This document shows positions 25,307-38,847 of a stretch of 64,000 bases of DNA, one piece after another. A model generated the notes under the pieces. It was not told where the DNA came from and did no database searches. It saw only the letters and a list, made by a program, of their open reading frames with translations. The stretch lies in NCBI GenBank assembly GCA_905250885.1, contig CAJNOQ010000048.1, positions 1 to 64,000 of the forward strand, in the 5' to 3' direction. The position numbers were made by a program, and so were the translations under genes. Position 1 is the stretch's first letter; every line of letters begins with the position of its first letter. Origin of the DNA: Didymodactylos carnosus (taxonomy: Eukaryota > Rotifera > Eurotatoria > Philodinida > Philodinidae).

Positions 25307-27622
25307 ATGAGTAGAGCAAGTACCTCATTGTCAGAAGAAAACGGAGCGTCGAACGATGGTAGAAATGGAAAATCATTCACGATTAAAAAACCAACAGAAG
25401 AATTTCTGGTACAGTTTCTTTATGGTCAAACAAATTTTTACGCAATATTAAAAATATTTATTAAAAGTTTACACTATACAAAACGTTTTCAACTTCATCT
25501 GTTTTCGATAAAAAACATGATACTGTGATTCTATTTATTCTCTAGCTCATGCTAAAATGGAAAAAAACTGTTAAATTTGTACAAAGAGTTTTCAAAATTC
25601 TTCAATCACCATTTCTAAGACAAAAATTTATAGAATGGGTAGAAATAGTTGGAAAAGCAGATTCTAAACGATATAAAGATGATTTAAATTATGATACAAA
25701 ACGAATACGTTGGGATTTAGAATTTATCGATGACGTCAAAATGTAATTGTCTATTTTATAATAAATATTAATAAATAACAATTTTACAAGACTATTTATA
25801 ATTTTAGATATCAAGAATTGTTCAACACTTTCGCTTCATTGGGTTTTGACTGGAAACAGCCGGAATTTAAATTAGCTAAATTGAAAGCACACTATATTTA
25901 TGATAAATACTTATCCGAAGACAAGGTAAACTTATGATTCGGAAGTAGATTCTCACTTTCCTAGTCAATATCGTCTTTTACGATCGACACTTTTATCAAT
26001 AATACGATCATTTAGAAGTGAAGCCTCTGGAAAGTAGAAGAGGGCCCAACCATTTTTCAATCTATTTTGTGAAAAACATTATAGCTCATATCTGCTGATA
26101 GATAAGAGTAATTGAAAAAAGGCTTTATCTAGAATCAAATTCATATTTAGACAAATATACCACTCGAAATTATACCATCTATTACAGATAGATTGCAATC
26201 GTCAAATAATGATGAGTTAGAGTATTTAAATTTATACAATGATCCTGAAAAACATATATCATACAAACTACTACAACTTTATCAAAGGTTAGTTAGATTT
26301 TATATTAAAAACACCAAAATGTCACTAGAAGAACTTACATTCTTTGTTTTTTCATACAAGAGGCATCCAAGACAACTTTTATACACATCTTAAAACTCGT
26401 ATACCTTGTCCAACATTATCTATGCAAACAATACCACAATCAGTCAAAGAATTAAAATTATTGAGAAAAACAACGCCTCGACAAAAATTACTTAGACATC
26501 AATCGTCTAAAGCATCTATCATTGACACGGCAATATTCAATGCTGAGTCAGAAGAATTTGGTTGGTGTTTGTATTTAAGTGAATAATCTTTCACTTTTCT
26601 GTATATCTTTCAGATATGATATTGATTCCCCATTATGAATATACAACTCAATTTGGTTTAATCTATGCTCCTATTAGAGAAAAACGAATTAAAAAATTAA
26701 ATAAATTTGACAAAAAAAGTAAAAAAATAAAATTAGTTAAAAAAAGATCAAACCCTTCAGCAAAAAAAACCCAAAAAATGATGGTAAGAGAAGAAAAGAT
26801 ACTCAATGGTTTAAAAAAAATAAAAGATAGGTATATTAATACACTCTAGGAAAAAGAGAGAACATTTTATTCATTAAAACAATCATCTAATGAGCCCAGT
26901 GGGCATTCATTACCACATGTTTCACCCAAGATTAATGTTACTCTAATTCCTTTACTAGATCCATCTCATGGTAATCAAGTTGGATGGCAATCGCGTGATG
27001 AAATGTGTCGTATTTATTTATCTGAAAAATATTTGAAATTCAACAAACATCTCAATTCAAATTCAATTGCATCCGATAAACTTGCATATAATTGGAACGA
27101 AGTCATAGAAAGAAGAATAAAACGAAAAATGATATCAAATTTACATGGAAAATGTGAAGATGGATTTCAAACAGAAAAACGAAAATTTAAACCAGTGAAA
27201 AAAGTATTCATATGTAAAATGCATGCATACTCCGAGAATAATGAATATCACCTATCACCATTTAATCTAAAATTCATTGTACCTTACCTGATGACTGAAA
27301 AACCAGACGATAATTCTTTCATGTCGCATAAGTCAGCGAAGTGCAAACCAATAATGAAAAATACGTAAGTATTCTCATGGGTGATTAATAAAAATCTAGT
27401 GTTGAGTGAACATCAATTAAATTAAATGTTCATAGTGTTATTAAAAAAAGTGTGATATTTATATGAAAAATATTTCAATTTTTCTCTAGAATTGAGACAA
27501 AACAACCAATATTTGTTACAATCGAAGAAGACGAGATCATTTCAGAAACAAATGATGATTCTTCAATGTTTGGGCAACGTCTAGTAATTTCAACAGCACT
27601 CAAGTCGAATAAAGTTGAATAA
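25307..27622 (+). CDS. RGS-like domain protein, otherwise unknown
   Basis: Eight exons, 25307-25408, 25546-25742, 25808-25925, 26151-26287, 26361-26560, 26614-26783, 26850-27364 and 27490-27622, give 523 residues in one frame. Residues about 50-185 look like an all-helical RGS-type fold: KILQSPFLRQKFIEWVE, WDLEFIDDVKIYQELF, then AHYIYDKYLSED and IPLEIIPSITDRL, ending in LLQLYQRGIQDNFYTHL. The spacing resembles RGS domains of the RGS22 kind, but the match is weak and made by eye. The rest is Lys/Arg-rich with a conserved-looking patch HYEYTTQFGLIYAPIR and no catalytic motif. The chosen start is the first ATG, 26 bases from the end of the Harbinger-type element, so its promoter may lie inside the transposon or further upstream coding exons may be missing. 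Its tail is 82 bases from the tail of teashirt. Confidence 0.65.
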
Positions 27623-27704
27623 ACGCATTTTTCATGGTATAAGTTGTAAACGGTCAATTTTATTATGGAAGATGGCAAAAAAAAAAAAAATGATACAAAA
27701 TAAA

Positions 27705-29653
27705 TTAAGTGGATGAACGAAGCATTTTTTGTGCAAACATTCTATATTTGTCAAATTTTTTTGGAATCATTTTTAATTTAATTGGTGTTTGTGATGATGA
27801 GATAATTTCTGTTGGTGTTATATCTAATTGACTATGTACAATTGCTCCTGTGGTTGTCGTGTTGATAGTGCTACTACGAGAAGAAGTAGTTTCAGGACAC
27901 GAAACCATTTTTTCTAAACTTGCCAATGGACTTTCATTCTCATTTTTTGTTACAATAGATGGATGTGATGAACTGGAGGACGAGCTGGAAGCTGGAGAAA
28001 GGAGTGGTGGTGGTGGAAGTAAAATGGTCAATGATTTATCATCTAAATTGTTGACATCCTCTTTGTTTACTGATACTGTTTTATTATCTTTTTGTGGCTT
28101 TTTTATTAGACGTTGTTGATGTTGCTGTTGTTGTTGTTGTTGAAAATTTTCTATCGAATTATGTGTCAATTGTTCGAGTGCTAATAACGCATTTACTTTC
28201 ATATTTGATTGTTGTAATTGTTTTTGTCTCGAACGTTTTGAAGTATTGTTAATATTATTATTCTGTTGTTTATCATCGACAGTTTGTTTTGTCACAAAAT
28301 TTTGTAATAATGTTAGAGCATTTGCTTTTGATGTTTTATTTTCTTGTTGTTCGACTTTGGGTAAAATAACATTTTCAACAAGTTCATAGGCAATCTTTTC
28401 AATATCTTTATCAATTGACGTTTGTTTCTCATTTCCAACGGGCAATGGTTCGATTTTTACTGCTAATGATGGCGATTTCATATCGATTTTTTCGTCATAT
28501 TCCGGAGGAGAGGGGGATTGTTGATCAGAAAATATTGTTTGATGATTTAATGATGTTTCTAAAAATTTAAATTGATTTAAAAAATAATCACGATTTCGAC
28601 TGGCTTTTCCATTTCGATGATGCATTTCTTTTGCTATATGATCTTTATACGTCTGTTCTGTTTCAAAATACATTCCACATGTTGTACAATTATGACGGAT
28701 GCGATGAGAACGTTGAATATGATCGACTAGAAAACATTTAATTTAGAGAAAAAAGACAAAAAATTGAACATTATCCTACCTAAATCTACTTCTCTTAAAA
28801 ATTGCTGTGAACATATGAGACATGTTGATCGAGATTGTTTCAATTGTTTTGTTTGATCCGAACGGTATGGCATTAATTGTGTAAAATGATTTGTTTTCAT
28901 CATATGAGCGGTTAAATCTGGTAGTGTTTCAAATGAAAGAGAACATCTGTAACATAAAAACCAAATCATTATTAGTTTAATTTAACAATTATTTTTTTTG
29001 CTTCTACTTATTTACCTTAAACATTTTAAGATTTGATTTGCCGGATTAGTATCTCTCGATAACCATATATCTTGACCACGTACTAATTTTGCCACTTCAT
29101 CATGTGTTGATGATAATTGAGCACTATGATTTGTTATTTTTAAATGACTCACTAAATTTGCCAATGTTGTATACTTTTCACCACATGAACAGGCAAATAT
29201 TTCACGATCTTTTCCGTTTGAGATAAAAACGTCTTTTGTCAATGAAGGCGACGTATCTTTAATTGTGGAAGATGACCGTTGTTGCTGTTGTTTAGTTGTC
29301 ATTGTTACTTGACGAGTAGTAGTAGGAATTTCAATGGGAGTAGTAATTGTTGGAACTGTAGTACAATAATTGTTCATATTTGAAAGAAATAGATCGTATA
29401 ACATGGGATTAAATAATAAAGATGGATCATAAGAACGTAACGGATAAGGCATGGTCCATGGATAGGATAATGTTCGAAGGTCATCATTTTTTATTGGACT
29501 TGTTCGAGATTTTTTTGATAAATCTAAAGGTATATCATATTGTTGCGAAGTTGTGATAGTAGTTCGTTTCTTCTTGCTATTATTGTTCTCATTCTCTTCG
29601 TCATCTGATCGTATACGTTTATTAATTCGTAAATCGAGAACTTGTTCACTCAT
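27705..29653 (-). CDS. tsh: Teashirt-family zinc-finger transcription factor
   Basis: A nuclear regulator of body patterning, known in flies to act with Wnt signalling and Hox proteins. Three exons, 29016-29653, 28780-28946 and 27705-28726, encode 608 residues. Diagnostic features are four C2H2-type fingers with the wide Teashirt spacing (CSCGEKYTTLANLVSHL, CSLSFETLPDLTAHMMKT, CLICSQQFLREVDLVDHI and CTTCGMYFETEQTYKDHI) and the family linker KLVRGQDIWL...QILKCLRC between the first two. PLDLSKK (residues 42-48) is a canonical CtBP co-repressor docking motif. The C-terminal exon is rich in Gln, Ser and Asn repeats (a glutamine run near 28115-28140 on the genome, a serine run near 27970). No homeodomain is visible, unlike vertebrate TSHZ. 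The start is the first ATG in frame. Confidence 0.93.
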
Positions 29654-30363
29654 CGTGTCAATCAAAATTATAGTATTTGTTTAATCTAAAATTTTGTAAT
29701 AAAAAGAAATAATTATCTACACTATGAATAAAACTATAAGTTTTCTAATCTATCAGAAAAAAACAAAAACAATAACAACATGAAAAACACAGCTTACGTT
29801 GACTTTCTAATGGCAATAAAATATAAGATATGATGGGTTTTTGATCGTGCTTTCTACTATATTTTTTGTTTGTCAAGAAAAAATTTTCATCGTTTTCTTT
29901 TTTAATTCTACATATCATGATAAAACAAACGTCTTGCACTTTTCTGTCTCTCTTGTGCTGTCAGCTACAAGAGAAAGATGTTCAATATACATATGTTGTA
30001 AATGATTAGTATTAAAAAGGCTCACAATCAGAGTTTGATTGATGGGACTATATAGGCTATGTGGAACAAAAACGAAGAAAAAGAAAAAATGAGGTGCCTA
30101 TCAATCTAAATATCTCGCTCAAGAAAAGAAAAAGAAACGACCACGATTCTGTGCATAGCTATTATATAAAAACGAAACTACTTAATATGAAGTTTTTTTT
30201 TTCTTTATATATTTTCAGAACTACAGAACTGTCTGTGTCTTGTCATTAATGAACATCAATATGTACAATTGTTTATTTTCTTTTTTTCTCTTCGTATCAC
30301 TTACAAACATGCGCTCTCGCTTTTAATGTGTCCTCCATTAATCTTTGCGTCTCATTTTCTTAT

Positions 30364-30384
30364 ACACACACACACACACACACA
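30364..30384. repeat. (CA)n microsatellite
   Basis: About ten CA units. Confidence 0.9.
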
Positions 30385-32040
30385 ACATTTTTACTCTTAT
30401 TATCTTTGTGCTCAACAATTTTTTTTTTCCTTTTTGCTTCATCATTGAAGCACTGTGCCGTCAGTTTGATTAACTCTTCCTGTCAATCAAATGTCAATGT
30501 TTTTTTGTTAATTGCCTAGCAGTCTTAACCAATTCTATAAACTTTAACGTATTTTGTATGCCTGTTCTGTTTCTTATTTAGAATATTACACATGATCGAG
30601 CATTACAAGTAGTAATTTTTTTTCTCTAAACGTACTACAGTTAGGCATAACATTACTCTTTTTTATTGTTAATATTGGTGATTGTTGAAGAAAAAAAAAA
30701 AAATCCCCGAAAGATTTTAGAGTTTTAAGAAGAATTTTTGACAAAAACCAATTTAGTGAATAAAACAATATATTTGACAGGAATAAAAACAAACTCATAC
30801 CCAAAGGTGAGAAGACGTCTCAGAATGTACTTTTTTTTTTTGAATGTACTATTTTTCTGTGAATACTTACTCGCATGAATGTGTGAGCAGGTGATATTCT
30901 AAAACAATATATATTTTTCCTTCTTTTTTTTATTTTTATTTTTTTTTTCAAAAAATGAAATTTATCGATGTAAAATGATGTCTACTTGTGTTTTTAAGCC
31001 AAGTTTTATGTAGTCTCTATATATGTGGATAAGAACAATTGATTTGACTACTGAATCAGTAACACATCTTACACACACAAAAAAAAAAATTTTGACATAT
31101 AGGAAAAAGAAATTATTTGATGGATTGATTCGATGAAGAACACAAATCGCAGAACTGCCATCGCCATAAACCAAATTATTGTTTCAAAATGTGCTAGAAA
31201 CAGACAAACATATTCAAGATACATCTATCATTCAGAAACACGTCCGCACACACATTTAGACTTGTCTTCGATGGTTTTTATGATAAAAAATCATTAGTAA
31301 TTTTAGAGCGTTGACTGTCGAAGATCTATTTTAGATTAAAAATGTCTTATGTGTAAATCGTATTCAATACTGTAAGTACGTAGAATTTTTTTTGAATCAA
31401 AGAGTGTTTTTTTTTAATACAAACAACAATTTTTTCTCATGTTCATACAAAATTCAATGTTTGTTTGCTAAATGTTTTGAGAATATCGTTTTAATGTGCA
31501 TGTTATGAAAAACAAACACAATTTGCAAGATATGTAACCTGTTATTTGCTCGAAGTATTTTATATCAGACGATGTAAGTTTTGACAAAAAAAAGAAAAAA
31601 AAAAAAAAAAGAAAAAGATATTATATACTTGTATTGATAAAAATTTCCGTAAAGTCTATAAATAAAGAAAAATATTATTTCACTTGATAGATGTTGTACA
31701 ACAGTATAACAGGTTTTTTGTTGTTTTTTTTCCTAATACTTTCTTTTTTCTCCTTCTTGTTAATACTGGTTGTTGATGATTTTGATAAACGTTCTGATCT
31801 GAATTAATAGGACAATATTTGTCATGATGTGTATATATATATGTATGGAATTGATAAAGAAAGAAGAAAATAGATTTCTATCAACATCGTCATCAACGAC
31901 GAGAGAACAGAGAAAAGAAGAATGGATATTAGAACAACTGTCAAATGATTTTGAATTTGATTGATTTTTTCGATGACATTTGTGACTTGACGATTGTCAT
32001 TGAACATATTAACTATAAAATCGTATCATAGAAGAGAAAA

Positions 32041-32043
<3 letters not shown>

Positions 32044-32073
<30 letters not shown>
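32044..32073. repeat. (GA)n microsatellite
   Basis: About fifteen GA units upstream of teashirt. Confidence 0.9.
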
Positions 32074-32077
<4 letters not shown>

Positions 32078-33236
32078 TAAAATAAAACAAGACACGAATG
32101 ATATATGAGTTGTGTGAGTGGTGTTGCTAATGTTCAGTGATCTAGTGGACCGTATCTATGAATATATATATTTTTTTGACTTCTTTCATCGTATTGGTAA
32201 TAGTACTTCATCACCGTCAGATGAATGGGCAATTATGAACGATCACGTACACACAATCGAGATATATGTAAAATGATTAATGTGGAATAAACTTAGCAGA
32301 CTGTTCGATCAAAATGAATTATATATCGTCAAAATAAATGTTCTTTCGTTTTTCTCTTGTTTTATGTCCATTTCTATAGACACCACCCATTTATTTTTCT
32401 TATAGTATTATATACTAAGAAAAAGATTTCAAATCTTAATGATAGAATAAGGACAAACAGTTCATAATTTTCATTCACATATTTTAAAAAATTAGTTGAC
32501 ATCTTTCTCAAATCAATGGATAGAAAATTCAGATCATACATTTCATAGACGATGTTTCTAGACAAAAGTAAAAAAACAACTACATTTACTACTTGATATT
32601 CATCGAAACAATGTTTATAGTATCCAACAAAATATGAAGATAAAATTTTTAATTTAACGATATATTTTAATTTATAATAAAAATTTATTTTTTAAAAAAT
32701 CCTTTTTATCATAGAAAGAATAAATACTCAATTCAATATAGGGACGTATATATTTGATAATCAACTGTAATGAACAGTAATATAAATATTTTCTCAGTTA
32801 AAGTGTTATGATGAAGAAGAGGGACTTATCCATCATTTATTGGATTACAACAAAAAAATTCTCAAATAGTATAAAAAACATTTTTACTTACTTTTTGGTC
32901 GGTCTATTATTTCAAATTGTCTAGAGAAATAGAATAAAAACGATTCATTTTTTAAAAGAAAAAACTAACAACAATAAGTTTTAGAAAACAAATAGTTCAA
33001 TCAATTCGAATTATTTCGTTTGATTTATATTCGAACTTAAAAATGTCTATCTATTTAGATGTATGTTTTTTTTTGTTTTCTTTTGTTTCTCTGATATTTA
33101 AAATGATGTGACGATGGCGTCAGTAAAATGATTTTTTTTTTTTTTTATAGTTTGATAGTCTCCCTATACATTCTCTTATCAACAATGTGAAAGAAAAATG
33201 CTTCCCCAAATCAAGAAAAAAAAAATTAACTATTTT

Positions 33237-33282
33237 CTCTCTCTCTCTCTCTCTCCCGCTCTCTCAATGTGTGTGTGTGTGT
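33237..33282. repeat. (CT)n followed by (GT)n microsatellite
   Basis: A CT run to about 33255, a short interruption, then a GT run at about 33269-33282. On the minus strand it reads as CA then GA. Confidence 0.85.
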
Positions 33283-35019
33283 GATCGAGGCAGTTGTTTG
33301 ATTTATGAGCGTCATTAAGATTGAAGTAATAAATCACGATTCGTACAACTCATTAAAGTGCCATCGGGTTGACAATAGAACACTATTGAGCATGATATTC
33401 AACAAAAAAAGAAGAGAGATTGATAGGCAGAAGGGAAAGAGAATACATATCCGATGAGACATACATATATATTTTCGTGAAATTTAAAGAGAACACACAC
33501 AAATAAATGTCAATGAAATTGGAGAAATTCCTATAAATTATGTCAAAAAATGAAGAATTACCAGTCGTCAAAAAAAAAAAATTTTTTTTTCATACATCGC
33601 TGATATAGGCAGATTTAATCAATAAAAAAAACTTCCTATACCACTTTGTGAATTATTCAGATTTTTTAATGTTTTTTTTATATTTTATTTTTTTTCTCAA
33701 CGAACGTTTACCATCTTCATATTATACTTTACAAAACAATTTTCGTACAATTTGATAGTCTATGTGGTTTTTGATACTTATAAACAAAAAAACTTTTAAG
33801 CCTCTAGATCCATATCTTTTGATACCAGTAAAAAGACGAATAAAATATGTGAACAATAATCGATCACACTATAAATTCTAGTTCTTCTTCAAAAGTTGAT
33901 GTGCCCACTGTTTTTTTTGACTTTCAAAAAATTTACTAACTTGCACCATTTCTTCATTGAGATCTGTACTGATTGTTTTTAATCTACAATTTTCTTAATA
34001 AAAAACAAAAAGGTTTTAAAAACTTAGTGTATGTGAGCATAAAAGGTACTCGATATGCTCTGTTTTTTTTTTTTTTATTATTCTGCTAGAATAAACTGGT
34101 GATATATATCAACTGACATATTATGGTCAGGGATTTTCTCTCGTTTTCTTTTTTGTTGTTATTGAATTGATTGATTTGACAGATAGCGATTGCTTGCACA
34201 TAAAAAAATTTTTTTTTTCAAAGCTAAAAAAAAAACTCAATCAAAAATATAAAGCCAAGTCATGCGCGCGTTTACTCTTTATAAATACATGTGCTTGTCA
34301 GTATCTATCTATATGTGCACGTACAAAAATATAATATCATATCATCATTATGCTTCTTTCAACTTGAATTAATTCAATTGATTGTCAACTTCATCGGCTT
34401 TATATTTCATTTATGACAGTTATACTGACACCAGACGAAGGAAGTTTCTGCTATATACGACGACGATTAATGACAAAGATAGATAGACAAGAAGATGGGT
34501 AAAACAAAAAAAAAAAAGAAAAGAAAAAAACGTAAAGAGACATTTTCCTTAATTTGTTTTATTCGTGCATGCTCGCACAATATACATCGACGCATTATAT
34601 TTCAATAATGATTAAATAAACAAAATTATTAACTTATTCTCTATTGTTCTAACTAGATAAATAACAACCAACTAAGATTTCTATAGATAATATTAACTTC
34701 AAATTTACTATAACAGTAAATACGTTTTTGTTTTTTGAAAGTTAGAACGTTCTTTCCATTTACTCTAATGAGTAAACAAAACTTCAATATAAAAAATAAA
34801 AATTGCATAAATATCGATAAATGAATGAACAAAGTAGATCAGATCAATGATGAATGAACAAAAAACAAATTCTGATTCCTATAAATCTTTATTTCTCTTT
34901 CTAAAGAAATAATCAACACGGCGAAAAAAAGAAAAAAAAATGGACATACTATAGTGAATTATTATTACATATTAGAATTTTTTGTTTTTGGAGGTTTTTA
35001 AAAGACAGAAATAACAGTT

Positions 35020-35021
<2 letters not shown>

Positions 35022-35054
<33 letters not shown>
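35022..35054. repeat. (CA)n microsatellite
   Basis: About sixteen CA units, 360 bases beyond the stop of the RRM gene. Confidence 0.9.
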
Positions 35055-35056
<2 letters not shown>

Positions 35057-35412
35057 CGCAACAATATGAAAAATAACACAAAAAAAAAAAGAATTGATTT
35101 ATTATTGCGACGGATTCTCTTTGAATACAACAGGACCAAAAAATATGATCATCAAATATATAAAAAAATAATCTCCTAGGACGGGCTACAAGCAAGAAAA
35201 CTTCAAGTAGAAGGCTATATGACTAATTGTCTCGATTAAAGATAGTACAAAAATAGAAAGGTAATATATCTAGTACCTTATCTGATGATAGGATATCGGT
35301 AAAAATATTAGTTGAAAGAAGAAGAATCTGACGAATATGCGAATGAGAGCAAGACAGAAAAATGAATATACGTCTAGAAGACGAACAGTAGTTTCATGAA
35401 CAACAAATGATA

Positions 35413-37411
35413 TTAACGTGAATATAATAAAACACGTTTTTCTAAAAATCCTTTGATATCACTACGCTTTATAAATGGACTAATAGCACAATCTGGATAC
35501 AATGCAAAATTCCATATAAATATTGGATCACGAGCGTCTATACAACGATTATCAAATACTAATTTTTGAGATGAACTATGTGTAGATGTTTTCAGTTTAT
35601 TATGATCATTTTGATAATACTCGAGCGATGATGAACAACTCTCTCCATCATAACAATAACCATCGTCATTATTACCAGTATAAAGACAATTTCCTCCATA
35701 TAAACTTAATATTTTATCACCAATAAAGGTAAAACTTTGACCTAAAAGTACATAATTAAAAATTAAAAAAAATTCTTTCTAGCGCTTCGTTGACAATCAG
35801 AACATTTTGCAGTAGGTTTCCATATATCGCCCTAAAATGAATCAAGATAGGGGTAATCGGCCATGTTGAGTCGTGTGGTGATGTTTATTTTTGGTTTCAA
35901 ACCGATCTAAAGTCACTGTATCAAGATTTTGTAATTCCAGAATGCATTCTGCCGCTATGTTGCGTATAGAGTGAATAGTTTGAAAATCTTGATACAGTGA
36001 CTTTAGATCGGTTTGAAACCAAAAATAAACATCACTACACGACTCAGCATGGCCGATTACCCCTATCTTGATTCATTTTAGAGCGATCCAAGATCAACTG
36101 GTCGAAATCGGGCTCGCGGCAAAATGCTTATCGCTCCTGAATGGAACAAACTAGCGAGCTCAGCCTTGTATAGTTTTGTAGAGAACAGTATGGCAAACCA
36201 TACCCACTCAGAAAAATCAAAATTTCTAACTCGCGCGAGGGTGGTTTTCCAGAGACCTTCTGGAAATCCCTCAAAGGCTTGGCATGCCAGATGATTGCTA
36301 CATGCCTGGATGTCCCCGGATGTCGTTAATTCGACGGCGAAGACTCGAACTCGCTAGCTAGTAACGTTCCTGGGTTATTCAAAAAGCAACCGAGTCCATT
36401 CTATTTTGAAATAGATAGTAGTTCAAACTAGTTTTTTAAAGAACAGTCTAGTTAAATGTTTCTAGAAAACTAAGGTCAAACTCATTTCAAATTTTCTTAT
36501 TATGATTATGGAAACACAAATCATTCTACTATCACCAATGATCTATATGCGAGCGGCAAACCTACTGGATTCAAAATACTTTTTCTTACGTTTTTCATTT
36601 TGATTTGTTGGGTCTACTGTTGTTGTTAATAAACCAATGTTTGAATCTATTGATTTTATTGGTGACATTATTAATGTTGATGGTGATGGAATTTCTGATA
36701 AGATTGACGGTGATGATGAACGAACCGAAAATGATTTTGTTGATGAACCTATAAATATTAGAGAAATTATTTCAGTGCATTTAACATAGTGTATCTTATT
36801 CGACTTACCAGATGAACAGTAGTCGGATGTTATAAACGAAGATGCTTCAGGATTTAATGTTGATAAAAGATATTTTGAATCACTTCCTCTTGCTATTGCC
36901 GTTGTTACTGTTGTTGTTGTTGTTGCTGTTGTTCCTGATGGTGTTATTAATAATGGCACATCATCACATTTATTCATTGAAGAATAACGAGCTCGATTTG
37001 TTATGATTGAAATGGGTGTAGTTAATTTTGTATCCTAGGAATTAAAAGTTGAAGCAAAACTTTCAACCACAACTCGATTGTTTGTCTTATATTTCTTACC
37101 TGTGCTACATGTATTGTTCTTCCACCACCACCATTTGTTCTCGCACTTTTGGATGCGGGTGATAATGGACTTATTAATATTTCATTTTGTGCATATTCGA
37201 CCATCATTTTATACCCGTGTAAGCACATACCGTTGCATGCTTTTAATGCTTCTCTTGCCTCATCTGCCGTATTAAAACGTACAAATCCATATCGTTCACG
37301 CACTTTAACACATTCAATTACTTGACCATATTGATGAAATATTGTTTGTAATTGTAAACTGGTTGTTTGTGTTGCCAAATTACCAACAAATAATTTACAG
37401 ATTTGTGCCAT
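35413..37411 (-). CDS. Single-RRM RNA-binding protein, RBM4/Lark-like
   Basis: Four exons, 37100-37411, 36809-37034, 36566-36748 and 35413-35741, give 349 residues. Residues 5-76 are one RNA-recognition motif with RNP2 LFVGNL and RNP1 RYGFVRF. The compact loop and the phrases KLFVGNL...IFHQYGQVIECVKV resemble RBM4/Lark RRMs. The remainder is Thr/Ser/Pro-rich low complexity, a basic patch (NEKRKKKYF) and a C-terminal exon with several cysteines (GGNCLYTG, DGYCYDGESC, NRCIDARDP) that I do not recognise; no CCHC zinc knuckle is seen. The frame stays open for 19 codons upstream of the chosen ATG to an acceptor at 37470, so an upstream coding exon is possible. The third intron holds a perfect-looking hairpin element. 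Confidence 0.75.
35826..36087. repeat. Long hairpin, 105-bp arms, in RRM-gene intron
   Basis: Arms 35826-35930 and 35983-36087 are reverse complements with only a few mismatches, around a 52-base loop. Landmarks are CTAAAATGAATCAAGATAGG at the outer end and CACTGTATCAAGATTTT at the inner end. No coding capacity. The transcript of the host intron would form a long duplex. Confidence 0.85.
36088..36540. other. Rest of RRM-gene intron 3, rich in short palindromes
   Basis: Between the hairpin and the next exon the DNA is less A+T-rich than its surroundings and carries repeated short self-complementary words (GCTAGCTAG, GGCATGCC, TTTCCAGAGA...TCTGGAAA). It may be another degraded element. Confidence 0.45.
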
Positions 37412-37658
37412 TGTTGGTGAACTTTGTTGTTGCAGTGAACGTGATGGAGTAGAATAATGAGCATTAATGCTTAATTTCTAGAAAAAATAGAAAGATTCAA
37501 TTAGATACCGACTTTTACTTTTCGTAGTTTTATCATCACCTATCTTCTGCCTACTATTACCCATGAAACTTGATTAAAAATAGTGCTTTCTTTTGAAGGA
37601 GTCTTTTGTGTATTATTTTTCTTGAAAACCCGCATGATTCTCGTTCTTTACTCCAAAT

Positions 37659-38025
37659 ATATCAATTCAGTCGAGAAATTTTAAAAGCGTATTCGATCAG
37701 AACTGAACGCAGATTCGGACTCTGCATAGTCGATTACCCTGTACGCAACAAGTTTTGGACCGAGGGATTTCAGAAAAAATTTTCCCCATTGTTTTTCAAA
37801 AGAATTTTTTACGAAGCTCCTGGAGGGGACCAATGCCTGAATGAGACTGAGAAACTTTTCTAGAGTACCTCGATTCAAAACTTGTTGCTGATTTTTATTG
37901 TGAAAGTCCTGCCCTGCCGTTAACGTATAAATTGTTGCGTACAAGATAACCGACTATGGAGACTCCGAATCTGCAATCAGTTTTGGCCGAACATACCTTT
38001 TAAAATTTCTCGACTGAATTGATAT
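37659..38025. repeat. Inverted-repeat element upstream of RRM gene
   Basis: Arms of roughly 95-100 bp start ATATCAATTCAGTCGAG on both strands and run inward through CAACAAGTTTTG. The middle (about 37760-37870) is unpaired. Arm divergence is higher than in the other elements here, suggesting an older insertion. No coding capacity. Confidence 0.7.
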
Positions 38026-38847
38026 GAATAAGAGCAAGTCTAAATATGACAGGAACTTCTACTGCTTTCTGCAAAAATCAGTCTTCCCACTTTCCAAAAC
38101 TTGAACAAAACTATAAACCGAGTTTTGAACATTTGCTCTTACTCCTTCTTGTTGAATAAGAAAAAGAAACTGGAATTACCTTTGCTTACCTTGAACGGAT
38201 TAGCAATGTGTGCATACATTTTGTTTCTCTTAAAAGAGCAAGAGTGGTGGGGTATGTGTGTGTGTATGAACTGTTTTGAGGTAAAATTGTAGTAATAAAA
38301 GAAGATTCCTCGTATATAAACTTGTTGTTATATTTTTGAAAACACGTGTAATGAAAAAAAATTCTCTGGCTCATTTTCATTGCCACATAAACTGGACGAA
38401 TATTGTACAATAGAATAGAGAAGAAAAAAGACATTATTGATCCTCTATACACGTGGATATTTTTCTGAGGAACAGATCTACAGATAACAAAAATGTGCGT
38501 TATAAATGATCTTTGATAGAACACACAGTTCAATATGATAATGAGAAAAATGAATCTTTTCTCATTTTATTTCTCTCAAAATATTCGCCTATGATAGAGA
38601 AAAGAAAGTGTGATGAAAAAGCGAATCATAAAAATGTTCGTACCCTACTACAGAAATAATTTCAAGTTACGGTTATTTTTGAATCATTTGTTATTCCAGC
38701 GACCGGCCGAATTTATTACTAATGAAGGAAAAAAGTCACGAACCTTGACGAAGATTTAACTACGAAGTCATAAAGGGTGGTCACTTGTCGTTTGTTTAGG
38801 TGTGTTTATAGTTGTCAACAACTGGTTGGTACTAATAAAGCTGATCG

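Larger units (their letters stand above)
29654..35412. other. 5.8-kb gene-free region upstream of teashirt
   Basis: No coding frame stood out on either strand. It holds many A or T runs and dinucleotide microsatellites (listed separately). As the 5' side of a developmental transcription factor, it is a plausible site for 5' UTR exons and enhancers, but no individual element can be named from sequence alone. Confidence 0.5.

Noticed and set aside
37078-37275. His/Phe-rich plus-strand frame opposite the RRM exon
   Set aside because: Shadow of the RRM coding exon on the other strand.
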